Below, piece by piece: positions 47,495-56,700 of a stretch of DNA of 64,000 nt. The DNA is from Centrapalus pauciflorus (Eukaryota > Streptophyta > Magnoliopsida > Asterales > Asteraceae), in contig JAANYP010002875.1 of assembly GCA_020465985.1 (NCBI GenBank), forward strand, positions 124,001-188,000. The letters are read 5' to 3'. The notes under the pieces are model-generated. The model saw only the letters and a list, made by a program, of their open reading frames with translations, was not told the origin of the DNA and did not search any database. Each line of letters begins with the position of its first letter. The first letter of the stretch is position 1. Position numbers and translations under genes: made by a program.

Positions 47495-50421
47495 CTATTG
47501 CAAAAGCTCGAAAGCTTGTTGCAAAGGGATGTGATGCATACTTAGCATATGCGATTGATGCTAAGGCAGAGAAGAGAACGTTGGCCGATGTGCCGGTTGT
47601 TTCACAATTCCCGGATGTGTTTCCGGAAGACTTGTCTGGCGTGCCGCCTGAGAGACAAGTTGAGTTTCGAATTGATCTGATCCCCGGAGCTGCACCGGTA
47701 GCTCGTTCTCCTTATCGTCTTGCCCCAACCGAGATGAAAGAAATGATGACACAACTTCAGGAGTTGTTGGACAAGGGCTTTATTCGGCCGAGTTCATCGC
47801 CGTGGGGAGCTCCGGTACTGTTTGTAAAGAAGAAAGATGGCACGATGAGGATGTGCATAGATTACCGGGAGCTGAATAAGTTGACTATTAAAAACAAGTA
47901 TCCTCTGCCGAGGATAGACGACTTGTTTGATCAGTTACATGGCGCTAGTGTATTTTCTAAGATTGATCTGAGATCGGGATATCATCAATTGAAGGTTCGA
48001 GAGGAAGATGTGCCAAAGACAGCATTCAGGACTCGGTATGGACATTACGAGTTTCTGGTGATGCCTTTTGGATTAACCAACGCCCCGGCAGTGTTTATGG
48101 ATTTAATGAATAGGGTTTGTAGACCGATGTTGGATAAGTCGGTGATAGTGTTTATCGATGATATTCTAGTATACTCTAGGTCTGAGGCTGAGCATGCTGA
48201 ACATCTCAAGGAGTTATTAGAGTTATTGAGGAAAGAGAAGTTGTACGCCAAATTTTCGAAGTGCGAGTTTTGGCTGCAACAGATACAGTTTCTAGGACAT
48301 GTGATTTCGGGGGCTGGGATTTCGGTAGATCCGGCTAAAGTTGAAGCGATAAAGAATTGGGAGCCACCTCAAACAGCTACCGAAGTTAGAAGTTTTCTGG
48401 GGTTGGCAGGATATTATCGAAGGTTCATAAAAGATTTTTCTAAGAATGCAGTTCCTCTGACCGCATTAACAAAGAAAAATGCACCGTTTGTGTGGGAAAC
48501 TGTGCAGCAGGAGGCATTTGAGATCCTGAAGAAAATGTTAAGCGAGGCTCCGATACTTGCCTTACCGGAAGGCAATGACGATTTTGTGGTTTATACTGAT
48601 GCATCAAGGTTAGGATTAGGCGCTGTACTGATGCAGCGCGGGAAAGTAATTGCTTATGCTTCAAGACAGTTGAAGCAGCATGAGAAGAATTATTCTACTC
48701 ATGATCTGGAGTTGACCGCGGTAACGTTTGCATTGAAGTTATGGAGGCATTACCTGTATGGTACTAAGTGTCAACTTTACACGGACCATAAGAGCTTGAA
48801 GTATATCTTTAGCCAGAAGGAACTTAATATGAGACAACGTAGGTCTATGGAGCTTATTAAAGACTACGATTGTGAGATACTTTATCATCCCGGGAAGGCT
48901 AATGTAGTAGCCGATGCCTTGAGCCGGAAAGCTTATGCTAAGGATTTCTGTTATATGATGACGTCCACTATACTAAGTTCCACGATCATTAACGATGTCA
49001 AAGCTGCCCAACTAGAAGCTTTGAAAGAAGAAAATGTCGGTGTTGAGGATATTAGAGTACAGATTAAGAATATGGAAACTAGCGAGTCTGGATTAAAAGG
49101 TGTGTACGGAAGAATATGGGTGCCGAAATATGGTGGTATGAGAAATGTGATCGTTGAGGAAGCACATCAATCTAAGTTTTCTGTACATCCCGGAAGCACA
49201 AAGATGTACAACGACTTAAAGGCAGACTTTTGGTGGCCGGGATTGAAGAAGGATATCGGTCAGTATGTTGAACGATGTAGGACTTGCCGGTTGGTAAAGG
49301 CCGAACATCAACAACCGTACGGCAGTATGCAGCCGCTTCCCATTCCGGAATGGAAGTGGGAGCACATTACTATGGATTTTGTTACAAAACTGCCGAAGAC
49401 TAGGCGCCAACATGATGCAGTTTGGGTGATAGTCGATAGATTAACTAAGTCCGCACATTTCATACCGATAAGAGAAAGTTACTCCTTAGAAAAGTTGGCT
49501 AAAATTTATATGGACGAGATTGTTTCTAGGCATGGAGTGCCTAAGTCCATAGTATCGGACCGGGACAGCCGGTTTACTTCCAATTTTTGGTCGGCTTTGC
49601 AAGAAGGGTTAGGGACGAGAATAGCAATGAGTACAGCTTACCGCCCGCAAACTGATGGTCAGAGTGAGCGGACCATCTTAACGCTTGAAGACATGATGAG
49701 ATCGTGCGTGTTAGATCTCGGTGGCAATTGGGACGATCATCTGCCACTCATAGAGTTTTCGTATAACAACAGTTACCACGCTACAATCAAGAAAGCTCCG
49801 TTCGAGGCTTTATATGGAAGGAAATGTAGGACTCCTACATGTTGGAGAGAAACGGGTGAAACACCAATCGCTGGGCCGGCCTTGCTTCAAGAAACAAACG
49901 AGAAGATACAGTTGATTAGGCAGAACATGAAAGCGGCCAAGGATCGTCAGAAAAGTTACTATGATCGGAGGCACAAGCCGATCAATTTTGAAGTGAATGA
50001 CTGGATCTACTTGAAAGTATCACCCATGAGGGGTGTTACTCGTTTTGTTAAGAGGGGCAAATTGGCTCCGAGATTTGTCGGACCCTTTAAGATTGTTGAA
50101 AAAGTTGGAAATCAGTCATATCGACTGGAACTGCCTGAAGGGATGTCGGGCATACATCCAGTATTTCACGTTGGGAATCTTCGAAAATCGTTTAACACTG
50201 GAAACGAGGATTGGGCCGACTATACTGAACTGCAAGTTGATGAAAGGCTCCGGTATGTTGAAGAGCCGGAGTGTGTGTTAGATACTAAGATGAAGAAATT
50301 GAGGAGTAAGGAGATAGAGATGGTGCTTGTACGTTGGAAGCATCATAAAGGAACAAATCATACATGGGAAACTAAGTTAGATATGTTAAGAAAGTATCCG
50401 AAATTGTTTGAATCCGAGTAA
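47488..50421 (+). CDS. pol: chromovirus pol: RT, RNase H, integrase, chromodomain
   Basis: 977 residues open without a stop; no ATG at the start (first codon TTG), so it is expressed, if at all, as a fusion with gag-pro. Reverse transcriptase at about 65-270, catalytic D160 (KIDLRSGYH) and FIDD at 222-225. RNase H at about 365-480: D371, E408, D433, D476. Integrase zinc finger H560, H567, C597, C600; core D630, D691, E727; GPF motif at 865-867. C-terminal chromodomain at about 923-974 (YVEEPECVLD...VLVRWKHH...TWE). All key residues are present, so the enzyme looks competent. Family role: copies RNA to DNA and inserts it, with the chromodomain steering insertion to heterochromatin. It ends 36 bp before the 3' LTR. 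Intact pol with about 1% LTR divergence argues for recent activity. Confidence 0.95.
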   Translation: MLTIAKARKLVAKGCDAYLAYAIDAKAEKRTLADVPVVSQFPDVFPEDLSGVPPERQVEFRIDLIPGAAPVARSPYRLAPTEMKEMMTQLQELLDKGFIRPSSSPWGAPVLFVKKKDGTMRMCIDYRELNKLTIKNKYPLPRIDDLFDQLHGASVFSKIDLRSGYHQLKVREEDVPKTAFRTRYGHYEFLVMPFGLTNAPAVFMDLMNRVCRPMLDKSVIVFIDDILVYSRSEAEHAEHLKELLELLRKEKLYAKFSKCEFWLQQIQFLGHVISGAGISVDPAKVEAIKNWEPPQTATEVRSFLGLAGYYRRFIKDFSKNAVPLTALTKKNAPFVWETVQQEAFEILKKMLSEAPILALPEGNDDFVVYTDASRLGLGAVLMQRGKVIAYASRQLKQHEKNYSTHDLELTAVTFALKLWRHYLYGTKCQLYTDHKSLKYIFSQKELNMRQRRSMELIKDYDCEILYHPGKANVVADALSRKAYAKDFCYMMTSTILSSTIINDVKAAQLEALKEENVGVEDIRVQIKNMETSESGLKGVYGRIWVPKYGGMRNVIVEEAHQSKFSVHPGSTKMYNDLKADFWWPGLKKDIGQYVERCRTCRLVKAEHQQPYGSMQPLPIPEWKWEHITMDFVTKLPKTRRQHDAVWVIVDRLTKSAHFIPIRESYSLEKLAKIYMDEIVSRHGVPKSIVSDRDSRFTSNFWSALQEGLGTRIAMSTAYRPQTDGQSERTILTLEDMMRSCVLDLGGNWDDHLPLIEFSYNNSYHATIKKAPFEALYGRKCRTPTCWRETGETPIAGPALLQETNEKIQLIRQNMKAAKDRQKSYYDRRHKPINFEVNDWIYLKVSPMRGVTRFVKRGKLAPRFVGPFKIVEKVGNQSYRLELPEGMSGIHPVFHVGNLRKSFNTGNEDWADYTELQVDERLRYVEEPECVLDTKMKKLRSKEIEMVLVRWKHHKGTNHTWETKLDMLRKYPKLFESE

Positions 50422-50457
50422 CTTCGAGGACGAAGTTGAGCGTGGTGGAGCCCATGC
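50422..50457 (+). promoter_or_regulatory. polypurine-tract region
   Basis: CTTCGAGGACGAAGTTGAG + CGTGGTGGAGCC precedes the 3' LTR. The 'TTCGAGGACGAA' motif is shared by plant chromoviruses at this place, but a clean purine run directly before TGTAAC is missing (CCCATGC intervenes), so the plus-strand primer site is atypical. Confidence 0.5.
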
Positions 50458-51216
50458 TGTAACATCCACGGATTTAATTTGATGTATTTTGGTTAATTAA
50501 GTGGAAAACTTATATATATTTAAGTTGAATTTGGGCGATTATTATGTATTTGGATATTTAGCAAGTTTGTTGCTATTTTTTAAGAAAATTGAACTCAGAA
50601 TCAATTTTGTGGAGTATTATGAATTTAAAAGTTATTTATGATAAATCTAAGATTAAATCAGTATTTTATGGAACCGGTTAAGTCGAGTGATGAAATGTGC
50701 AAAAATGACGAAAGTAGTATATAAAGGGCAATAGGCTTCATTTTTCTAGTTTACACTCTCTCACTACTTCATCTCTCTAGAAATTTTCTCTCTACATCTC
50801 TCTAAGATATATCACAAACCGACCGTCAGATTTTCGAGAATTATACGTCATCGGAAAGGTATCGAGGAGTACAACAGCAATCTACAAACAGAATTCAGAT
50901 TTCGTGCGAATTTAGGTAAGAATCGACCTTTCTAAGATTATGGTTTCGGTTTTGTAGAAACTAAAATTTCGAATCTATCATTTTATGCAAATTTAAGCTT
51001 GTTTTGCTCGAAACATTGCTGGAATGTGATAATATATGCATAGTAGAATCAAATCTAGGTATTATACATGATATAGTAGTGATTTTAGCCTTAGAAATGA
51101 AGGATTTAAGTTGAAATGATGAACAGACTCGAATATGTCAAGAACAGAGTCGAAATGCAAGAACAAACTCGAGTTGGGTGCTAGATTCGAGTGTGTACCG
51201 TTAGATTCTAAGGGGA
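50458..51216 (+). repeat. chromovirus 3' LTR, left part
   Basis: Matches 43627-44384 with only about ten differences by hand count in about 759 bp. TATA box at 50718-50726. Ends at the assembly gap. Confidence 0.93.
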
Positions 51217-51265
51217 NNNNNNNNNNNNNNNNNNNNNNNNNNNNNNNNNNNNNNNNNNNNNNNNN
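51217..51265. other. assembly gap (49 N)
   Basis: Run of N inside the LTR, at the block of TTCGAATC-type repeats, which probably stopped assembly. True gap size may differ. Confidence 0.99.
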
Positions 51266-52477
51266 TAGATTCGAAGAAGGGTTCGAATCTGATGGTAGGG
51301 TTCGAATCTGATGATTAATTTCGAATCTAACCCATTAAATTCGAGTTTAATGCCTAAAATTGAGAAATATACTCTCTAAACTTGTATAATTTGAATGGAA
51401 CTTATAAACAACACATAAAATGGCAAGAATTATTCAAAGGACAAGTTGTGAACTTGAAATGGGTTTCAAACTTAGTTATGGGTTAAATTTGAATGTAGAC
51501 CCGAAATGGGGGAAAACGTTGCAAAACTTACGAGACTTGATTTTCATGAATTAAACGGATAATGATATGAGGAATTTGTTGTAATTGATATAACAGGTCC
51601 CTTGTGGTGTTGTTTAACCCACAGTGGGGTACTTGGTGGAATCCGGTTGAAAGCCCGAAGAGAAATAATATCGGTTTAAAGATAATACGCACCCACTGTG
51701 AGTACAGTAGATTTCGCATGATTATATCTGATTTATGTTAAGCCTTGCCTGCTGAGACCTGTTGTTTCACTTGTTTGGTTGGATTTCTACTAACTTGCGT
51801 AGATTTAGATGCACATTCTTACTTGTTGCATGTCCGTTCGATTGTTGTGCATCTAGTGATGGACCGGTGGGTCGCATCGTTAACTCTGATGTTACTGTGC
51901 TATATGACGTTGGAGCTGATCCCTCCAGGTCCGGTAGGCAGTATGTCATCCCCGATCGTTCGTTTGTCTCAGATGGTATGTGTAAATGCCGAGCTTTGGG
52001 GCTCGAAGGGGCTGCGGCTCTGGTCCGTACTTGGTGTACGAAGAGAGTATACGACGTTTGTCGTCGGGGTTACTCTTGGGCTTCATATATATTTATAATA
52101 TGCGCAATCTTTGTATTCACTAAGCATTCGCTTACGTTTTAGTTGTTGTATTTTTACAGGAAAGGGGAAATCTACTGCTGGACCTTCTAGTTAGGTCGAT
52201 TTGGAAGATTTGGAAGATATCTGCTATTTAATCGGTAATTATGTTGTGGGACAAATGTTGTAATATATTCTGGATGATTGTAATAAATGTATGGGTGTGT
52301 AGACCTAGACTTGGTACCTGATAGCACCGTAGGGTGTTTAACACTTGTTGCACCACTTTATTTATGTTTTAATGCTTCCGCACTTAAATTTAGGTTATCA
52401 GATCATTATGTTATTGTATGTTGGTGATTAATCCTGGGTGTATTGTGTTTGGTGGTTGTTGTGGCAAGGGTGTCACA
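51266..52477 (+). repeat. chromovirus-family LTR, right part, more diverged
   Basis: Homologous to about 44425-45642 and ends GGGTGTCACA, but differs by roughly 8% overall and more than 10% in the first 280 bp, with several indels. The right flank (ATCTC) does not match the left flank of the element. It may be the end of a different family member. Confidence 0.85.
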
Positions 52478-53939
52478 ATCTCGGTTGATTCCTCGGGGCA
52501 GAAGAACCTTTGACTGATTGTTGAGGTGAAGATGCAGGTGGAGGAACAAATCGAGGTCGGGTACAGTCTCTAGCATGGTGCCCCAACGTAATGCAGTTTC
52601 GGCAAGCCTCACTGCGCCTGGGACATTCTGACCTATCATGACCATTCTGCCTACAGCAATAGCACTTAACGAACGCAGGATCGCACTTTCCTTCATGAAT
52701 CTGCTTGCAGCGAGGACAAGCAGGCTTTGGTGTCGAGGTCACAGCATACGACTTAGCTTTCTTGTAAGACTGCTTATCTCCCTTCTTCGAACTTTCACTC
52801 TTCCTTTCCATTCTCTCCTTCCCAGCTTTCTCAGATTTTTCCTTCTTACTAGATTTAGCAATAAAAGGACACGCTCGCTCAGGATAGATTTCAAGTTCAC
52901 CTACCCTAGCAATTTCAACCGCTTCGATATAACTTCTCGGTCTGCCAGACTTCACAAACTTCCGGATTTCTCTATCCAGACCATCCACAAACAAATCCCT
53001 TCGTCTTTCGTCAGTATCGACAGGGTGATCAGATAATAGCGAGAGCCTGGTAAATTCCAGCTCATAGTCCGTCACGGATCTTGTACCTTGCTGAAAAGAT
53101 AGCAGGGTTTTCTCCATCTGGCGCTTAACATCCTGGGGGCAGTACTTTTCTTTCGGATGAATCTTAAATTGATCCCAAGTAATGGATTTCTCCATTGCTT
53201 CAGACATGGGATTCGTAATTGACTTCCACCAACGGCCAGCTCCATCTTCCAACATTCCCGTCGCAAATGTCACCTTATCTTCTTCATTACACTTGGAGAG
53301 TTTAAACGCTTTCTCCACATTCGCGACCCAGTCCATAGCTTTAACAGGATCAGATGACCCCGCAAATGTACGAGCCCCACATTTCTTAAAGTCAACAAAT
53401 GTACACTCTCGTCCTACCTTAACGTGATGGTCGGAAGAGTCAGTCTCACTTTCATCAGAGGACACATGCCTATGTTTCCTCTTCCTGTCTTTCTTCGGCT
53501 TCGCTAACATTTCTTCCCTATGCTTCAGTTCTAATTCCTGTAACTTAAGTTCTCGCAACCTAAGTTCTTCTTCACGGCGCTTAAATTCCATTTCACGCTG
53601 GTTTACTTCGTCAGTCTGCATCACTGCTTTACCCTTGATCAGCAAGTCCTTAATCTCCCTAAATCGGTCTTCAACTGCCATATCAGTCTGCAATCGGTTC
53701 CTATCCAACATAAGCTGCATTTGCCTACGGTTATCCTCATTCAACTTATGAACGAGGTCAATCAATTGAGCCTGCTGAGGAGGCACAGGGGTGGCAGTAC
53801 TGCTTGAGTCATTAGCAGTATTTTCAGGGTCAGTGCCTAAGTCCTCTACATGAACAGATTCTTTGTGTTGATCAGCTGCAGCATCAGCAGCTTTATCAAC
53901 CCTTGAGGAACCGGCAACAGTCGGATTCTTATCAGCCAT
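52473..53939 (-). CDS. gag: gypsy gag polyprotein, C-terminally truncated
   Basis: 488 aa. The ATG is about 340 bp after the PBS. Residues 1-60 are acidic/Ser-Thr-Ala-rich; 65-147 are heptad-like with strong E/R/K/L content (coiled coil likely, especially 113-147); a basic KKDRKRKHRH patch at 149-158; about 180-355 is the gag capsid domain (FVDFKKCGARTF, AMDWVANVEKAF, GRWWKSI, VTDYELEFTRLS); a Lys-rich linker; zinc knuckles at C408-C411-C419 (atypical), CX2CX4HX4C at 426-439 and 446-459. The frame reaches the edge of the chromovirus LTR and its last codon or two plus the stop come from that LTR. Same domain layout as the chromovirus gag but with a long N-terminal coiled coil. Family role: particle assembly and RNA packaging. 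No protease remains, so it is a truncated gene. Confidence 0.88.
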   Translation of the reverse strand: MADKNPTVAGSSRVDKAADAAADQHKESVHVEDLGTDPENTANDSSSTATPVPPQQAQLIDLVHKLNEDNRRQMQLMLDRNRLQTDMAVEDRFREIKDLLIKGKAVMQTDEVNQREMEFKRREEELRLRELKLQELELKHREEMLAKPKKDRKRKHRHVSSDESETDSSDHHVKVGRECTFVDFKKCGARTFAGSSDPVKAMDWVANVEKAFKLSKCNEEDKVTFATGMLEDGAGRWWKSITNPMSEAMEKSITWDQFKIHPKEKYCPQDVKRQMEKTLLSFQQGTRSVTDYELEFTRLSLLSDHPVDTDERRRDLFVDGLDREIRKFVKSGRPRSYIEAVEIARVGELEIYPERACPFIAKSSKKEKSEKAGKERMERKSESSKKGDKQSYKKAKSYAVTSTPKPACPRCKQIHEGKCDPAFVKCYCCRQNGHDRSECPRRSEACRNCITLGHHARDCTRPRFVPPPASSPQQSVKGSSAPRNQPRL

Positions 53940-54278
53940 TGGCTGAAAATATAAAGGAAATAGCTATTATTTCCTGATTCAAATAAGCACAGTTCGAGTC
54001 ATAATTCCTACGTCAGATAATCATATCTAAATTCATAGATATGAAGGCAGTTAATCAGACTCACAAAGTCAAGTCAAAGTCAAGTCAGTATCAAGCAGTC
54101 AATCCCTCTCCCATCCTATCAGTCATCATTTGCCTATCTTAGGTCAAGTTGTGTGGGTAGTCCTTTACTAATTAGGTTACCCTAGGCCTCGGTGACTTGT
54201 TCGGGAATTCAGAGTCACATAGTCCATACCATACCAGTAGTTTAAGTATCGGGTGGCCAATCCGATGATTAAACTGCT
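53940..54278 (-). other. gypsy 5' leader
   Basis: About 340 bp between PBS and gag ATG on the minus strand; no other coding. Contains AGTCAAGTCAAAGTCAAGTCAG short repeats (read on +, 54068-54089). Confidence 0.6.
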
Positions 54279-54290
54279 GCTCTGATACCA
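54279..54290 (-). promoter_or_regulatory. primer-binding site, initiator tRNA-Met
   Basis: Minus strand TGGTATCAGAGC, four bases (AAGT) after the LTR end TGTTACA. Confidence 0.93.
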
Positions 54291-54294
54291 ACTT

Positions 54295-56700
54295 TGTAAC
54301 ATCCAAGTTTCCACAAACAGTACACGTCATAATATTTCATTTGATTAAGTAATAAATATTACTAATTGTTTGATACCACAGGTCCATCAGCATGAATACT
54401 TAATTACAACAATATATTAAAATCAAATGGTGGTCTAACTAGCTTCTAAATCTTCAATCAGAGTGCGGAAGACTGAACAAGCTACCCGAGACCGCATCAT
54501 CTTTTCAAAAAGGCGTCAACAAAAGTCCAAAAGTCTGCTATTCATCAATGTCTAGATTCACTTAGCCTGGGACGGACTACCTGCTATGGTCTTGCCCTTA
54601 TCAGCTTTTCCTGAAAAAGAGTTGTCATGACAGAGTAAGCTAACAATGCTTAGTGAGTTAACAGAGTTCCATTAGTTACCACACACATGCCATACTATCA
54701 GTTCCTGCCGGCAAGTCACTACGTCCTGAGACAGCAAATGGTTGGGAGACAACCCACTTTGTTTTCCCCTATGTAAAGCCGAAGCCCTACGGGAAGTGTA
54801 TGGAAACAAGTCATATAGGAAAGGAATCTGCAGAATTCCCTCCTGTGAATGGAGATCTCACATTCGGTCCTATCGGATGATGCAGTATGCAGCGGCAATT
54901 ATATAAACAGTCAAGTAAGCAGTAAGCAGGATAAGTATTTACATAAAATGTAAAAGTGAACATGCATTCAAGGCAATTCAAGTGTCTAGCTTCAGTAATG
55001 TCAGAAGTACGCTTCTATGATACAATAAAGTATTAAAGAAAACATGCAGCAACAAACGGAAGTTTCCATACAGTCGATGACATTCACCAATAAGTATCGA
55101 AACATATGCATGTAATTAATGAAATCTGTCACTCACAGTGGTCCGTAGTCAGATAATGCTTAACGAGTTAAGCTGTTCAGTTTACTCTGTCAAATCGGTG
55201 GGTTCCTGCAGTTCAGTTTCAAGTCTGGTATAAATTAATGTCAAGTTTGTGTCATAATCTATATAACCCTAGTTATATATTCAGGTTATTGTCAATTCTG
55301 GTTATCGAGTCTGAGGTAGTTCCTATCGTCCCAAGGTGAGTCTATTCTTATCAGTTTAATACGATTCACCTAATTACAGATGTGTGGCCTTGAAACAAAG
55401 CCAATCGTATTACTTAGCAAGTTGAACAGGTCATACACATTCTAAGGGTTCGTACAGCGTCTGATAATTCATTTGTGCATAAAATAGTTCTGCATCTTGA
55501 AACTTACGATTTTTATCATAATTAAACGATACTTTCAATTTCATTATGTTATTTAATAGCTTAATCTGATTTAGGAATTAATCTTATACTTGGAACAAGA
55601 ACCAAATTCGAATTTAGAGGGACAGATTCGAACTAGTACCATTCGAATCTAATTGATTAGATTCGAAATTCACATCACCTTGAAACCATACCCATAGACT
55701 CGAAGCATGCATATAGATTCGAAATCAGGACTTAGACTCGAAGCACATGCCTAGATTCGAACCTACATAGACTCGAACACATAGATTCGAAGGCCTCATT
55801 CGAGTTTAAGGAGATAGAATCGAAACATACACATTCGAATCTAAGAGTTTAGATTCGAAATACACACATTCGAGTCTGATCATAAGTCTCTCGAATCTGT
55901 TCATCTTGTTCATCGGTTTTCCAGGTTCTAACAACTAAATATGAGCATAAATGAGGGAGAAATAGTCACTAACCTTCGTCCAAGCTATAGCCTTCGATTA
56001 TAAACGATTTCCAAGCAAAAACAGGTCCTAAACGGAAGCAAATCAGCTTCAAATGAAGGGAAAATGAGCAAACTCGAAATTGCTCTTTCAAAACCGAACC
56101 AAAAGACAGAAATAGGGCCGATCTTACCTTAAATCCGGACGAAATCAAACATGCAATGGTAGATTCGTGTAGAGCTCGACGATCTCTATCCGATGGCGTA
56201 TGAATCACGAGAATCCGACGGTTCGATTAGGAGGAATTCTAGAGAGAAGGTTAGAGTGTAGAGAGAGAAGGAGGAGAGTTCTAGCTTTCCAAACCTAAGA
56301 AATGAGGAGGAATACCCTATTTATAGGGAAATAGGGAAAAATCAGATTTTCTACTGAATTATCCGGAATTGACCAACTTTATTTCCCAACAAACCGATTT
56401 GCATTTCAGATGCAAATAATAGCAAAGGAGTTCAGATTTGCTATAATTGTCTTTTAGTCATATTTTTTTTCATTTTAGTCCGTTCGTCATTTTCAGTCTT
56501 TAATTTGTCATTTAGCTGAATTTTAATTATTAATTTTATTTCAGCTAATTTTGGGCAACTTTTCATAAATAATTATAACTTAATATAATTAACTATTTAA
56601 GATTCATGTTTTCAGTTAATTACTAATATTTGGATAAAATTGCTTTATTATCCAAAGTCTGTTGCTGTAATTTGTATTTAATAAATTACGGAATGTTACA
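54295..56700 (-). repeat. 5' LTR of the second gypsy element
   Basis: 2,406 bp; on the minus strand starts TGTAACATTCCG and ends GGATGTTACA. TATA-like TATAAATA lies at 56325-56318 on the minus strand. A block of TTCGAATC/GATTCGAA/GACTCGAA motifs at 55605-55910 parallels the one in the chromovirus LTR. The segment 54961-55145 resembles one unit of the adjacent satellite. The open frame 55969-56208 is unsupported. Confidence 0.88.
54961..55145 (-). repeat. satellite-like unit inside the LTR
   Basis: Read on the minus strand it gives, in order, GACCACTGTGAGTGACAG, GCATATGTTTCGATACTTAT, TATGGAAAC, GTTGCTGCATG, CATTACTGAAGCTAGACA: the same words in the same order as the satellite unit (GACCGCTGTGAGTGACAG, GCATATGTTTCGGTACTTAT, TATGGAAAC, GCTGCTGCTTG, CACTGCTGAAACTGGACA). 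Single copy. Confidence 0.75.

Larger units (their letters stand above)
43627..52477 (+). mobile_element. Tekay/Del-like chromovirus (Ty3/gypsy), nearly complete
   Basis: Structure seen: 5' LTR 43627-45642, PBS 45648-45659, gag-protease 45863-47494, pol 47488-50421, 3' LTR from 50458. Gene order protease-RT-RNase H-integrase and a C-terminal chromodomain place it among chromoviruses; about 2-kb LTRs suit the Tekay/Del clade. The 8.85-kb span includes an N gap in the 3' LTR. The flanks differ (AAAAC left, ATCTC right), so no 5-bp target duplication. pol is intact; gag-pro and pol are joined by a -1 frame change. LTRs differ by about 1% left of the gap, which implies a young insertion for at least the part up to 51216. 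Confidence 0.93.
52478..56700 (-). mobile_element. second gypsy element, 5' portion only
   Basis: On the minus strand: LTR 56700-54295, PBS 54290-54279, gag 53939-52478, then an abrupt end at the chromovirus-family LTR terminus. Protease, RT, integrase and the second LTR are absent and do not appear on the far side of the chromovirus. Broken by the inserted LTR or by a join in the assembly. Confidence 0.85.

Noticed and set aside
44886..52142. Small frames within the chromovirus LTRs (44886-45152, 51745-52098, 51762-52142)
   Set aside because: They occur in both LTR copies in non-coding promoter/R/U5 sequence and are not conserved in frame between the copies.
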